A stretch of 10,445 bases of DNA from Proteobacteria bacterium UBA964 (GCA_002292945.1 DBCG01000004.1:1-10445); one strand, 5' to 3'; numbered from the stretch's first letter, positions 1-8,602 are shown. Translations and numbers: made by a program. The notes: generated from the sequence alone by a model not told the origin.

Positions 1-1
1 C

Positions 2-1426
<1,425 letters not shown>

Positions 1427-1450
1427 GCGGTCCCGCCATCGGAAAGCGAA

Positions 1451-1480
1451 GAAGGCCCCGGAAACGGGGCCTTCTTTTTT
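1451..1480 (+). terminator. Intrinsic terminator of hppA
   Basis: A perfect 10-bp stem (GAAGGCCCCG / CGGGGCCTTC) encloses a GAAA tetraloop and is followed by six T. It sits 24 bases after the hppA stop. It also lies between hppA and the convergent small gene on the - strand. Read from that side, the same stem is followed by a weaker TTCGCTTTCC, so it may act partly in both directions. The rest of the 80-base gap contains only a second T run at about 1490-1496. Confidence 0.93.
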
Positions 1481-1506
1481 GCCTTAAGCTTTTTTAGGGG
1501 TCTTCC

Positions 1507-2010
1507 TCAGAACACCCTGCCCGGTTCGCCGATACGCGACCGGTACGCCCCCGGCGGCTCCCGCGGGTCATCGGCGCTGCGCGGCGGCACCGACGGAGCA
1601 TTGGGATCGGGCACCAGTAGTCGCCAAGCCTGGGTGGGGCGCGTCGCAGCCCAGAAGAGGCCCCCGAGGCCTTGTGGTACCGCTCGGCGCTCGGGCAGAT
1701 CGGGCGGCTGGCGGCGCGGACGGATGACGACCTCGTCGAGCTCTGTCGTCCAAGGCGCGACCAGCTGCTCGCGCGGCACATGCCGACGCAGATCGCCGGG
1801 ACGCAGATCGAGGCGCGGCGGCGCGGCTTCACTCGCAGCCGTGGTATCCCCCACAGCGACCTCGGACGGGTCGCTACCGGTCGCCATGGCGGGGCTTCCG
1901 CCCAGCAGAGCAACCATCATTCCAGCCGCGGCACAAGCCCTTGCGCGCCCCGACAGGCCGTATAGAGTCGACACCTCTTTGCTCTTGCCGGAGTACCCGT
2001 CGTGCGTCAT
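1507..2010 (-). CDS. Small exported Pro/Arg-rich protein of unknown function
   Basis: I do not recognise this family. The 167-residue reading from ATG at 2010 has a positively charged region (GRAR, residues 21-24), then a hydrophobic stretch (ACAAAGMMVALLGG) and a SPAMA|T signal-peptidase-like site after residue 43. The mature part of about 124 residues has no cysteine and is rich in proline and arginine. It contains LRPGDLRRHVPREQL, DEVVIRPRRQPPDLPERR and an aromatic patch, GLFWAATRPTQAW, so it is probably periplasmic. The start is uncertain. ATG 2010 overlaps the divergent protease start at 2002 by 9 bases and has no good ribosome site. GTG at 1974, preceded by AAGAG at a 7-base spacing, would give a more usual signal peptide. 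The gene lies tail to tail with hppA. The main evidence that it is real is the signal peptide in frame and the otherwise unexplained gap between hppA and the protease. It may also be a lineage-specific orphan. Confidence 0.6.
   Translation of the reverse strand: MTHDGYSGKSKEVSTLYGLSGRARACAAAGMMVALLGGSPAMATGSDPSEVAVGDTTAASEAAPPRLDLRPGDLRRHVPREQLVAPWTTELDEVVIRPRRQPPDLPERRAVPQGLGGLFWAATRPTQAWRLLVPDPNAPSVPPRSADDPREPPGAYRSRIGEPGRVF
1961..1966 (+). promoter_or_regulatory. Possible -10 element for the M16 protease gene
   Basis: TATAGA stands out in GC-rich sequence 36 bases before the protease GTG. The only TTG-like -35 candidate (TTGCGC, 1941-1946) is 14 bases away, which is too short for a normal sigma-70 promoter. 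The call therefore rests on the -10 hexamer and its position alone. The element lies inside the signal-peptide coding region of the opposite gene. Confidence 0.22.
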
Positions 2011-4782
2011 CTTGTGTCCCAGACCGCTTGCCTGACCGCTGCCCTGTTCCTGACCCTGACGGCCCCGCTTGCCGCGCCGGCCTTGGCCGCCGACAAGGCC
2101 GCAAAACCCGCCGCGAGCGCCGCGAAGCTGCCCGCGCCGCAGAAGATCACCTCGGTCGAGGGGATCACCGAGTACCGCCTCGCCAACGGCCTGACGGTAC
2201 TCCTCTTCCCGGACGGTTCCAAGCCGACCATCACCGTGAACATCACCTACCTCGTCGGCTCCCGCCACGAAGGCTACGGCGAGAGCGGCATGGCTCATCT
2301 GCTCGAACACATGGTGTTCAAGGGCACGCCGCGCCACCCGAACATCCCTCAGGAACTCACCGCCCGCGGGGCGCGCCCGAACGGCACCACCTGGTACGAC
2401 CGCACCAACTATTTCGAGACCTTCGCGGCCACCGACGACAATCTGCGTTGGGCCCTCGACCTCGAAGCCGACCGCATGATCAATTCCTTCATCAAGGAGG
2501 AAGACCTCAAGAGCGAGTTCTCCGTCGTGCGCAACGAGTTCGAGTCCGGCGAGAACAACCCCTCGCGCGTGCTGCTGCAGCGGGTCATGTCCACCGCCTA
2601 TCTTTGGCACAACTACGGCAAGTCCACCATCGGATCGCGCGAGGACATCGAGCGCGTGCCGGTCGCCAACCTGCGGGCCTTCTACCGCAATTACTACCAA
2701 CCCGACAACGCGGTGCTGACCGTCACCGGCAAGATCGACGAAGCGAAGACGCTCGCCTGGGTCAATGAATTCTTCGGCCCGATCCCGCGTCCGCAGCGCG
2801 TCCTGCAGCCGACCTACACCGTCGAACCCACGCAGGATGGCGAGCGTCACGCCGTGCTGCGCCGGGTCGGTGACCTGCAGGTCACCGCCACCGGTTATCA
2901 CATCCCGGCTGGCGCCCACCCGGACTTCGTCGCCGTGCAGGTCCTCGCCGAGGTGCTCACCAACGAACCCTCGGGACGCCTGTACAAGGCGCTGGTGGAG
3001 ACCGGCAAGGCGAGCAGCGTCGGCGGGTTCGCGTTCGAGCTGAAGGACCCGGGCTACATGTATTTCTCGGCGGAGGTCCTCAAGGACAAGCCGGTGGCGG
3101 ACGCCACGCAGACGATGCTCGGACTGCTCGACACGCTCGCCTCGAAGCCGGTCACTGCGGATGAAGTCACCCGCGCACGGAACACTTTGCTGAAGGGCTT
3201 CGAGCTCACCTACAACAACAGCGAACGCGTCGGACTCGGGCTCTCCGAATATGTCTCGAAGGGCGACTGGCGGCTGTGGTTCCTGACGCGCGACCGCCTC
3301 GAGAAGGTCACTGCCGCCGACGTCAACCGGGTCGCCATGGCGTACCTCAAGCCTTCGAACCGCACCACCGGCCTGTTCGTCCCGGATGCCGCCCCCCTGC
3401 GGGCGACGATCCCGGCCGCGGTTGAGCCCTCGGTGATGCTCGCCGGATACACCGGTCGCGCGGCGCTCAAGCAGGCAGAAGCGTTCGATCCTTCGCCTGC
3501 CAACATCGACGCCCGCACCCGCAGCGAGACGCTGCCGGGCGGCGCGAAGTACAGCTTCCTCGCCAAATCCACCCGCGGTGGCGCTGTCACAGCGAACATC
3601 GTGCTGCGCCTCGGCGATCGGAACGCCTTGACCGGTCGGACGACCGTGACCGAACTCACGGCGGCGATGCTGCGCCGCGGCACCGCGAACCGCACATTGC
3701 AGCAGGTCAACGACGAACTCGACCGGCTGAAATCGACCATCAACATCGGCGGCAGCGGGCAGACCGTGAACGTCTCGGTGGTCTCCACCCGAGACAATCT
3801 CGTACCCACGCTGGACATCGTCACCGACCTCTTGCGCAATCCGGTGTTCCCGGAAGCCGAGTTCGCCAAACTGCGCGACGAGACGCTCGCCGGTCTCGAT
3901 CAGCAACGCAGCGAACCGCAGGCCATCGCAGCGCGTGAGAGCGCCCGCGTCACCTCGCCCTGGCCGGCCGACGATTTCCGTCGGGTACGCAGCTTCGAGG
4001 AAGAGGCCGTCGCGATCCGCGGCACCACGGTCGCCGACCTCCGACGCTTCCACGCCGATTTCTACGGTGCCTCGGCTGCGACCGCGGCGGTGGTCGGCGA
4101 TTTCGACGAGGTCACCACGCGGGCCGCACTCGGTGCGATGCTCTCCGGTTGGTCCGCCAAGCAGCGTTTCGAGCGGGCTCCCGGCAACAGCTTCCTCGTC
4201 GCCGGCAGCGACCGCCAGATCGTGACGCCGGACAAGACCAACGCGGTGATGATCGCGCGGCTGAACCTGTCGCTGCGCGACGATGACCCGGACTTCGCTG
4301 CGCTCACCGTCGCCAACTACATGCTGGGGGGTGGGTTCCTCAACTCGCGTCTCGCCACGAGGATCCGTCAGAAGGAAGGCATCAGCTACGGCGTTTCGTC
4401 GTTCCTGCAGGCGTCCTCCTTGGACAAGGACGGCGCCTTCGGCACCTTCGCGATCTACAACCCGCAGAACTCTGCGCGGTTGCTCGCCGCCTACCGCGAG
4501 GAACTGGCGAAGATGCTGGGCGAAGGCTTCAGCCAGACTGAGCTCAACGACGCACGCAGCGGCTGGCTGCAGGGGCGCAGTGTCAGCCGCTCGCAGGATC
4601 GCGAGTTGGCCGGCCGGCTGCAGTCCTATCTCTTCCTCGATCGGACGCTCGCTTGGGATGCGTCGCTCGAGACCCAAGTCGCTGCGCTGACCGTGGCTGA
4701 TGTCAATGCCGCCGTGAAGCGCTGGATCCGCCCGCAAGACCTCACGATCGTCGAGGCGGGCGATTTCCGGGCGAAGCCCTGA
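2002..4782 (+). CDS. Exported two-domain M16 (pitrilysin/insulinase) zinc metalloprotease
   Basis: This is a 926-residue peptidase predicted to be periplasmic. It has a clear signal peptide with a hydrophobic core at residues 9-25 and cleavage near ALA|AD at residue 29. The N-terminal M16 unit carries the inverted zinc motif HLLEH (His99, Glu102, His103). The third ligand is probably Glu179 in VVRNEFE, 76 residues on, which is the usual family spacing. The second unit (about residues 510-926) lacks HxxEH. It keeps the GGGFLNSRLATRIRQKEGISYG element (from about residue 776), typical of the non-catalytic M16 C-terminal half with its conserved Arg and Tyr. The architecture therefore gives one active and one inactive clamshell half. 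The GTG start is chosen because GGAG at 1990-1993 lies 8 bases upstream and the signal peptide begins there. Substrates cannot be told from sequence. Family members degrade peptides or cleave misfolded or exported polypeptides. Confidence 0.95.
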   Translation: MRHLVSQTACLTAALFLTLTAPLAAPALAADKAAKPAASAAKLPAPQKITSVEGITEYRLANGLTVLLFPDGSKPTITVNITYLVGSRHEGYGESGMAHLLEHMVFKGTPRHPNIPQELTARGARPNGTTWYDRTNYFETFAATDDNLRWALDLEADRMINSFIKEEDLKSEFSVVRNEFESGENNPSRVLLQRVMSTAYLWHNYGKSTIGSREDIERVPVANLRAFYRNYYQPDNAVLTVTGKIDEAKTLAWVNEFFGPIPRPQRVLQPTYTVEPTQDGERHAVLRRVGDLQVTATGYHIPAGAHPDFVAVQVLAEVLTNEPSGRLYKALVETGKASSVGGFAFELKDPGYMYFSAEVLKDKPVADATQTMLGLLDTLASKPVTADEVTRARNTLLKGFELTYNNSERVGLGLSEYVSKGDWRLWFLTRDRLEKVTAADVNRVAMAYLKPSNRTTGLFVPDAAPLRATIPAAVEPSVMLAGYTGRAALKQAEAFDPSPANIDARTRSETLPGGAKYSFLAKSTRGGAVTANIVLRLGDRNALTGRTTVTELTAAMLRRGTANRTLQQVNDELDRLKSTINIGGSGQTVNVSVVSTRDNLVPTLDIVTDLLRNPVFPEAEFAKLRDETLAGLDQQRSEPQAIAARESARVTSPWPADDFRRVRSFEEEAVAIRGTTVADLRRFHADFYGASAATAAVVGDFDEVTTRAALGAMLSGWSAKQRFERAPGNSFLVAGSDRQIVTPDKTNAVMIARLNLSLRDDDPDFAALTVANYMLGGGFLNSRLATRIRQKEGISYGVSSFLQASSLDKDGAFGTFAIYNPQNSARLLAAYREELAKMLGEGFSQTELNDARSGWLQGRSVSRSQDRELAGRLQSYLFLDRTLAWDASLETQVAALTVADVNAAVKRWIRPQDLTIVEAGDFRAKP

Positions 4783-4798
4783 CCTCTGGGTGACCGGA

Positions 4799-4822
4799 GC
4801 CGTCGACCCGGGGTCTGACGGC
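4799..4822 (+). repeat. Inverted repeat (hairpin) just after the M16 protease gene
   Basis: GCCGTCGACC pairs with GGTC-T-GACGGC around a CGG loop, giving a 10-bp stem with one bulged T. It starts 17 bases after the protease stop and has no T run. It may help end or protect the protease transcript, possibly by Rho-assisted termination or 3'-end stabilisation. Confidence 0.5.
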
Positions 4823-4851
4823 TTGGCAGGGGGGCGGAAAAGCAGTACTTT
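4823..4851 (+). promoter_or_regulatory. Candidate promoter for the Pcm-like/rhodanese pair
   Basis: TTGGCA (4823-4828) is one mismatch from the -35 consensus and is separated by 17 bases from TACTTT (4846-4851), a weak -10. Transcription would begin around 4858 and leave a leader of about 20 bases before ATG 4879. The -10 and most of the spacer lie inside the 12-bp inverted repeat. This is pattern matching only. Confidence 0.32.
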
Positions 4852-4859
4852 TCCGCCCC
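4831..4859 (+). repeat. Perfect 12-bp inverted repeat, terminator-like hairpin or operator
   Basis: GGGGCGGAAAAG and its exact complement CTTTTCCGCCCC are separated by CAGTA. No T run follows the stem; the T residues are inside its 3' arm. It is therefore not a standard intrinsic terminator. It overlaps a possible promoter for the next gene, so an operator role is also possible. Confidence 0.6.
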
Positions 4860-4878
4860 GCCCGTCCTTTGCGACCCC

Positions 4879-5547
4879 ATGCTGAACACCATGCACACCG
4901 ACACTGCCCGCGATCAGATGGTCCACCAGCAACTGCGCGCCTGGCATGTGCTGTCGCAGCCCGTGCTGGACACCTTCGCGCGCATCCCTCGCGAGGCGTT
5001 CGTGCCGCCGGCGTTCCGCGACGTGGCATACGCGGACACCGGGATCCCCTTGGGTGGCGGAGACCACATGCTCGCACCCAAGATCGGCGGTCGTATCCTG
5101 CAGGCCGTCGCGCCGAAACCGACCGACCGCGTGCTCGAGATCGGCAGCGGCTCGGGTTTCCTCACCGCTTGTCTGGCGGCGCACGCCTGCTCGGTACGCT
5201 CGCTCGAGATCCGAGCGGATCTTGCGCAGCAGGCGGCGGCGAACCTCCGGACCGTCGGGGCGCGCAATGCCACCGTCGAACACCGCGACGCCTATGCACG
5301 GGAAGCACTCGGCAGCGGCGAATTCGAGGTCATCGTGCTCACCGGCTCGCTGCCGGCGCGGGAAGCGCGCTTCGAGGAGCGGCTCGCGCCCGGCGGCCGC
5401 CTCTTCGTGGTGCTCGGCACCGGGACCACCTTGCACGCGACGCTCGCCGAGCGCGGCGCAGACGGTACGCTGCAGTGGAGCGCGCTCTTCGAGACCGCGC
5501 TCAAGCCTCTGTCGGGCGCGCCGGTGCCCTCCTCATTCAGTTTCTGA
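4879..5547 (+). CDS. Pcm-like SAM-dependent methyltransferase (protein-L-isoaspartate O-methyltransferase family)
   Basis: This is a 222-residue cytoplasmic protein of the isoaspartate methyltransferase family. The N-terminal segment (ARDQMVHQQLRAWHVL, then ARIPREAFVPPAFRDVAYAD) matches the family's usual opening. The SAM-binding motif I is VLEIGSGSGFLTA (residues 85-97), followed by the acidic strand SLEIR. A VIVLTGSLPA strand and a LAPGGRLFVVLG strand complete the Rossmann-like fold. It differs from the classical repair enzyme in two places. The substrate loop usually written GQGQTISQP reads GGGDHMLAP (residues 59-67), and motif I has GSGSGF instead of GTGSGY. Repair of isoaspartate is therefore not certain. 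ATG 4879 has no clear ribosome site, and ATG 4891 is an alternative. Its stop lies 5 bases before the rhodanese gene, suggesting coupled translation. Linkage to tolC is, as I recall, also seen in Xanthomonas relatives. Confidence 0.87.
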   Translation: MLNTMHTDTARDQMVHQQLRAWHVLSQPVLDTFARIPREAFVPPAFRDVAYADTGIPLGGGDHMLAPKIGGRILQAVAPKPTDRVLEIGSGSGFLTACLAAHACSVRSLEIRADLAQQAAANLRTVGARNATVEHRDAYAREALGSGEFEVIVLTGSLPAREARFEERLAPGGRLFVVLGTGTTLHATLAERGADGTLQWSALFETALKPLSGAPVPSSFSF

Positions 5548-5552
5548 CGGCC

Positions 5553-5873
5553 ATGGTCCACGACATCACCCCCGAAGAGCTGCAATCCCGCCTGCAGGCC
5601 GGCGAACCCTTGGTGGTGATCGACGTGCGCGAAGCCCATGAACTCGAGATCTCGAGCCTGCCCTTCGCGCAACACATCCCCATGGGTGACATCCCGGCAC
5701 GCCTCGGCGAAATCGACCCGGCGGCCACCACGGTGGTCATGTGCCGCTCTGGTGGTCGCAGCATGCAGGTCGCACGCTTCCTGGAGAGCCGCGGATTCCG
5801 CTCGGTCAGCAATCTGTCCGGGGGAATATTGGCGTGGGGGGAACGAATCGACCCCTCATTGCGTCCATACTAG
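5553..5873 (+). CDS. Single-domain rhodanese-like sulfurtransferase
   Basis: This is a 106-residue protein made of one rhodanese domain with no signal peptide, so it is probably cytoplasmic. The domain begins with DITPEELQSRL, followed by VVIDVREAHELEISSLPFAQHIPM. The active-site loop is CRSGGRS with the persulfide-carrying Cys64. It ends with GFRSVSNLSGGILAWGERI, typical of GlpE/PspE-like proteins that move sulfane sulfur to thiol acceptors. The frame stays open upstream to 4869, but ATG 5553 is chosen because it begins the domain right after the methyltransferase stop (5-base gap, no strong ribosome site). It is probably co-transcribed and translationally coupled with that gene. The true sulfur donor and acceptor are unknown. 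Confidence 0.93.
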   Translation: MVHDITPEELQSRLQAGEPLVVIDVREAHELEISSLPFAQHIPMGDIPARLGEIDPAATTVVMCRSGGRSMQVARFLESRGFRSVSNLSGGILAWGERIDPSLRPY

Positions 5874-5882
5874 CCGCCCGGC

Positions 5883-5911
5883 TGTCCTCTCTTTCCGCCA
5901 ACTGTTATACT
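5883..5911 (+). promoter_or_regulatory. Candidate extended -10 promoter of tolC
   Basis: TG-T-TATACT (TG at 5903-5904, hexamer 5906-5911) is a good extended -10 element. The -35 region 17 bases upstream (TGTCCT, 5883-5888) is poor, as often found with extended -10 promoters. Transcription would start near 5918 and leave a leader of about 26 bases. In this GC-rich background the AT-rich block is conspicuous. Confidence 0.6.
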
Positions 5912-5922
5912 CAAATATAACA
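5903..5922. promoter_or_regulatory. AT-rich palindrome overlapping the tolC -10: candidate operator
   Basis: TGTTATA (5903-5909) and TATAACA (5916-5922) form a perfect 7-bp inverted repeat with a CTCAAA spacer. It covers the extended -10 and the expected start of transcription. A dimeric repressor bound here would block RNA polymerase. I cannot assign it to a known regulator. No regulator gene lies next to it in the window. Confidence 0.5.
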
Positions 5923-5943
5923 CCCCGTCGAGGTTCTCTTTGT

Positions 5944-7350
5944 ATGAAGCGCGCTTTGGTGCTGTCGCTCGGTTTGTTCATCTCGATGTCCGTCTCTCAG
6001 GCGGAGGATCTGAAGGCGGTCTACGAACGCGCCCTCTCCAACGACCCTCAGATCCGCGAGGCGGATGCTTTGCGTTTGGCTGCCCGGGAGTCCAAGCCCC
6101 AAGCACTGGCGGCGCTGCTGCCGCAGGTCTCCGGCTCCATGAGCCGCAGCAAATCCGATAACCGCACCGAAGGCCAGTTCCCTCAGGAGATCGAGCAGCC
6201 CACGGGTTCCGGCAACCGTGTGGTCGTCAATTTCATCTCCTCGAGCGACTCCGAGCCGGAGACCGACCGGTGGAGCCTGGATCTGCGGCAAAGCGTCTTT
6301 TCTTGGTCCGATTGGATGAACCTCAAACGCGCCGACCGTCAGGTCGCGCAGGCGGAGGCCGACTACGCGGTCGCCCAGCAATCCCTGATCCTGCGGGTCT
6401 CCGAGGCCTACTTCAACGTCCTCGCCGCCCAGGATCAGGTCTCGGCGCAGAACTCCGCGCTCGAGGCGATCTCGCGCCAACTCGAGCAGTCCGAGAAGCG
6501 TTTCGAGGTCGGCTTGATCGCCATCACCGATGTGCAGGAAGCCAAGGCCGCGCGCGACAGCGCCGCCGCCGCCGTCATCGCCTCGAAGCGCCAGCTGGCC
6601 TCCACGGAAGAACTGCTGCGCGAGATCACCGCCGAGAAGTATTCGATCCTCGCCAAGCCGGGCGATGCGATGCCGCTCAAGAGCCCGGACCCGGCCGACG
6701 AGGACCAGTGGGTGGCCCGCGCCATGGAGCAGAACCTTTCGCTCATCTCGAGCCGCCTCGCCGCCGACATCGCCCGCGACAACGTCCGCTCGGCGTTCGG
6801 CGGTCATCTGCCGGAAATCGACCTCGTCGCCAGCCGCAGCAACAGCGACCAGACCAGCCCCATCGATTTCGCGAGCGGTAACACCGGTCTGCGTACCAAC
6901 GACACGGACGACACGACCTACTCGTTGCAGTTGTCGGTACCGATCTTCTCGGGCGGCGGCACGCAGTCGCGGGTGCGCCAGAGCGAGTACCAGTGGCAGG
7001 CCGCGCGCGAGCGTTTCGCGCGCGTCTCGCGCCAGACCGAGCGTCAATCGCGTGATGCCTATCTCGGGGTGTTGAGCGAGATGTCACGCGTCGCCGCCCT
7101 GCGACAGGCGCTCGAATCGAACCAGACAGCGCTGAAAGCGACCGAAGCCGGTTACGAGGTCGGCACCCGGACCACCGTGGATGTACTCGAATCGCGCCGC
7201 AATCTCGTACAGGCGCAGACCAACTACTCCCGCAGCCGCTACGACTACATCCTGAACGTCCTCAGATTGCGCCTCGCATCGGGCACGCTCGACCGTGCGG
7301 CGCTCGACGAGGTCAACGGTTGGCTGACGGAGTCCGTGCCGGTCCGATAA
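5944..7350 (+). CDS. tolC: TolC-family outer membrane efflux channel
   Basis: This 468-residue protein would form the trimeric outer membrane and periplasmic duct used by tripartite efflux pumps and type I secretion. It begins with a signal peptide (hydrophobic residues 4-17, cleavage SQA|E after residue 20). The first efflux-protein repeat opens with LKAVYERALSNDPQIREAD and ALLPQVSGSMS and runs through long heptad-rich helices. The second repeat begins near residue 255 (WVARAMEQNLSLISSRL, then GHLPEIDLV). The repeats carry the typical SVPIFSGG beta turn (residues 331-338) and GYEVGTRTTVDVLESRRNL. Length matches the family. The frame is open back to 5638, but ATG 5944 starts the signal peptide and has GAGG at 5930-5933, ten bases upstream. 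No membrane-fusion or inner-membrane pump gene is adjacent, as for the shared TolC of enterobacteria. Its last 38 bases overlap the end of waaA on the other strand. Confidence 0.96.
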   Translation: MKRALVLSLGLFISMSVSQAEDLKAVYERALSNDPQIREADALRLAARESKPQALAALLPQVSGSMSRSKSDNRTEGQFPQEIEQPTGSGNRVVVNFISSSDSEPETDRWSLDLRQSVFSWSDWMNLKRADRQVAQAEADYAVAQQSLILRVSEAYFNVLAAQDQVSAQNSALEAISRQLEQSEKRFEVGLIAITDVQEAKAARDSAAAAVIASKRQLASTEELLREITAEKYSILAKPGDAMPLKSPDPADEDQWVARAMEQNLSLISSRLAADIARDNVRSAFGGHLPEIDLVASRSNSDQTSPIDFASGNTGLRTNDTDDTTYSLQLSVPIFSGGGTQSRVRQSEYQWQAARERFARVSRQTERQSRDAYLGVLSEMSRVAALRQALESNQTALKATEAGYEVGTRTTVDVLESRRNLVQAQTNYSRSRYDYILNVLRLRLASGTLDRAALDEVNGWLTESVPVR

Positions 7351-8602
7351 GCGGCTCGATCAACGCCTCGAGGCGTTGCAGCGTTCCGCGGTTGCGGGCC
7401 ACCAGCGCCTGACCTAGCGCACCGCGTCGGTGCCGTTCCTCGGGGTCTTGGGCCAGCCGGAGCAGCGCGGCGGACAACCCGCTCGCATCCTGCACCATCT
7501 GCGCTGCGCCCTCGGACACGAGCGAACGGGCGATCTCCTCGGCGTTGAACACATGCGGCCCCGTCAGCGACGGTACAGCGAGCGCCGCAGGCTCGAGCAG
7601 GTTGTGACCGCCGACCGGCACCAGGCTGCCGCCGACGAACGCCACATCCGCCGCGGCGTACCATTCCACCAGTTCTCCGAGGCTGTCGAGCAGCAACACC
7701 TGGGTGTCGGCCGACACCGCGACACCCGCCGATCGCCGGGCATGGCGTACGCCGCGCGCCTCGAGCGAAGAGGCCACCGCAGCGAACCGCTGCGGATGGC
7801 GTGGCGCCAACACCAGAAGGTTAGGGATACCGGCAGCCTCAAGCGAGCGCTGCGCATCGATCGCGGCGTCCTCCTCACCCTCATGGGTGCTACCCGCAAC
7901 CCACAGGAACCGGTCTGTGGCGGCGCAGGCCACACGCCGCGCTGCACCGCGATCGAGGATGTCCACCGGCAGCTCGAAATCGAACTTGATGTTGCCCACC
8001 ACATGGGTCTTCGCCGGGTTGGCGCCGATAGCACGGAAGCGCTCAGCGTCGTCCTCGCCCTGTGCAGCGATGACGATGCCATGCGAGAGGGTCTCGCGGA
8101 AAAGACTCGCCAAGAGCCGGTAACGCCCGACGGAGCGCGGCGAGATCCGAGCGCTCGCCAGCACCAAGGGCACGCCGCGCCGACCGCAGGTGCGGAACAG
8201 GTTGGGCCAGAGCTCGGTCTCGAGGATCACCGTGACGCGGGGCCTGACGCGGTCGAAAAACCGCCGAACGCTGCCCGGCAGGTCGTAGGGCAGGTAGCGC
8301 ACATCGACGGTGTCACCGAACGCGGCACGCGCGCGAGCCTTGCCGGTCGGCGTGACGGTGGTGAGCACGAGCGGTACGCCGGGGTAGCGACGCCGCAAAG
8401 ACTGCACCAACGCGACCGCCGCCTGCACCTCCCCCACCGACACCGCGTGCACCCAGATCGCAGGCTCCGTCGTCGACGAGCCGAAACCGAATCGCTCGGG
8501 GAGGTCCTGCCAATAGCTGCGGTCCCGAAGGCCACGCCAGAGCAGCACAAGACAAGCGATCGGCGCGAGGAGGTAGACGACGGACTGATAGACGAGCTGC
8601 AT
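7313..8602 (-). CDS. waaA: 3-deoxy-D-manno-octulosonic acid (Kdo) transferase
   Basis: This 429-residue GT30 enzyme transfers Kdo from CMP-Kdo to the lipid A precursor at the cytoplasmic face of the inner membrane. An N-terminal membrane anchor (VVYLLAPIACLVLLW, residues 8-22) is followed by LPERFGFG. Glu36 there corresponds to the proposed catalytic base. Further family signatures are WVHAVSVGEVQAA, TTVTPTGKARA, VRYLPYDLPGSVRRF, ILETELWPNL, STHEGEE, LAPRHPQRF and the donor-binding GGSLVPVGGHNLLEPA (residues 324-339, with Glu337). Its ATG at 8602 shares one base with the kdkA stop. ATG 8605, overlapping by four bases, is equally possible, but homologues align best from 8602. No ribosome site is seen, so coupling to kdkA translation is likely. 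The stop lies inside the tolC coding end. Whether it adds one or two Kdo units cannot be read directly. Confidence 0.96.
   Translation of the reverse strand: MQLVYQSVVYLLAPIACLVLLWRGLRDRSYWQDLPERFGFGSSTTEPAIWVHAVSVGEVQAAVALVQSLRRRYPGVPLVLTTVTPTGKARARAAFGDTVDVRYLPYDLPGSVRRFFDRVRPRVTVILETELWPNLFRTCGRRGVPLVLASARISPRSVGRYRLLASLFRETLSHGIVIAAQGEDDAERFRAIGANPAKTHVVGNIKFDFELPVDILDRGAARRVACAATDRFLWVAGSTHEGEEDAAIDAQRSLEAAGIPNLLVLAPRHPQRFAAVASSLEARGVRHARRSAGVAVSADTQVLLLDSLGELVEWYAAADVAFVGGSLVPVGGHNLLEPAALAVPSLTGPHVFNAEEIARSLVSEGAAQMVQDASGLSAALLRLAQDPEERHRRGALGQALVARNRGTLQRLEALIEPLIGPARTPSANR

Noticed and set aside
1941..1966. TTGCGC/TATAGA as a full sigma-70 promoter for the protease gene
   Set aside because: The 14-base spacing is too short, so only the -10-like hexamer is kept, at low confidence.
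1507..5436. A 1309-codon open frame on the - strand spanning the protease and methyltransferase genes
   Set aside because: Its main part is antisense to two genes with clear family motifs. The long opening follows from high G+C at third codon positions. Only its last part (from 2010 down) holds a plausible gene with a signal peptide.
4869..5552. N-terminal extension of the rhodanese frame
   Set aside because: It lies fully inside the methyltransferase gene in another frame and encodes Arg/Ala-rich shadow sequence. The domain starts at ATG 5553.
5638..5943. N-terminal extension of the tolC frame
   Set aside because: It overlaps the rhodanese gene. The extension lacks any family similarity, while ATG 5944 begins a standard signal peptide with a ribosome site and a promoter upstream.
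5911..7047. A 378-codon - strand open frame over tolC
   Set aside because: It is opposite a clear TolC protein. Its sequence is low-complexity Arg/Gly/Leu-rich and has no domain signature or ribosome site.
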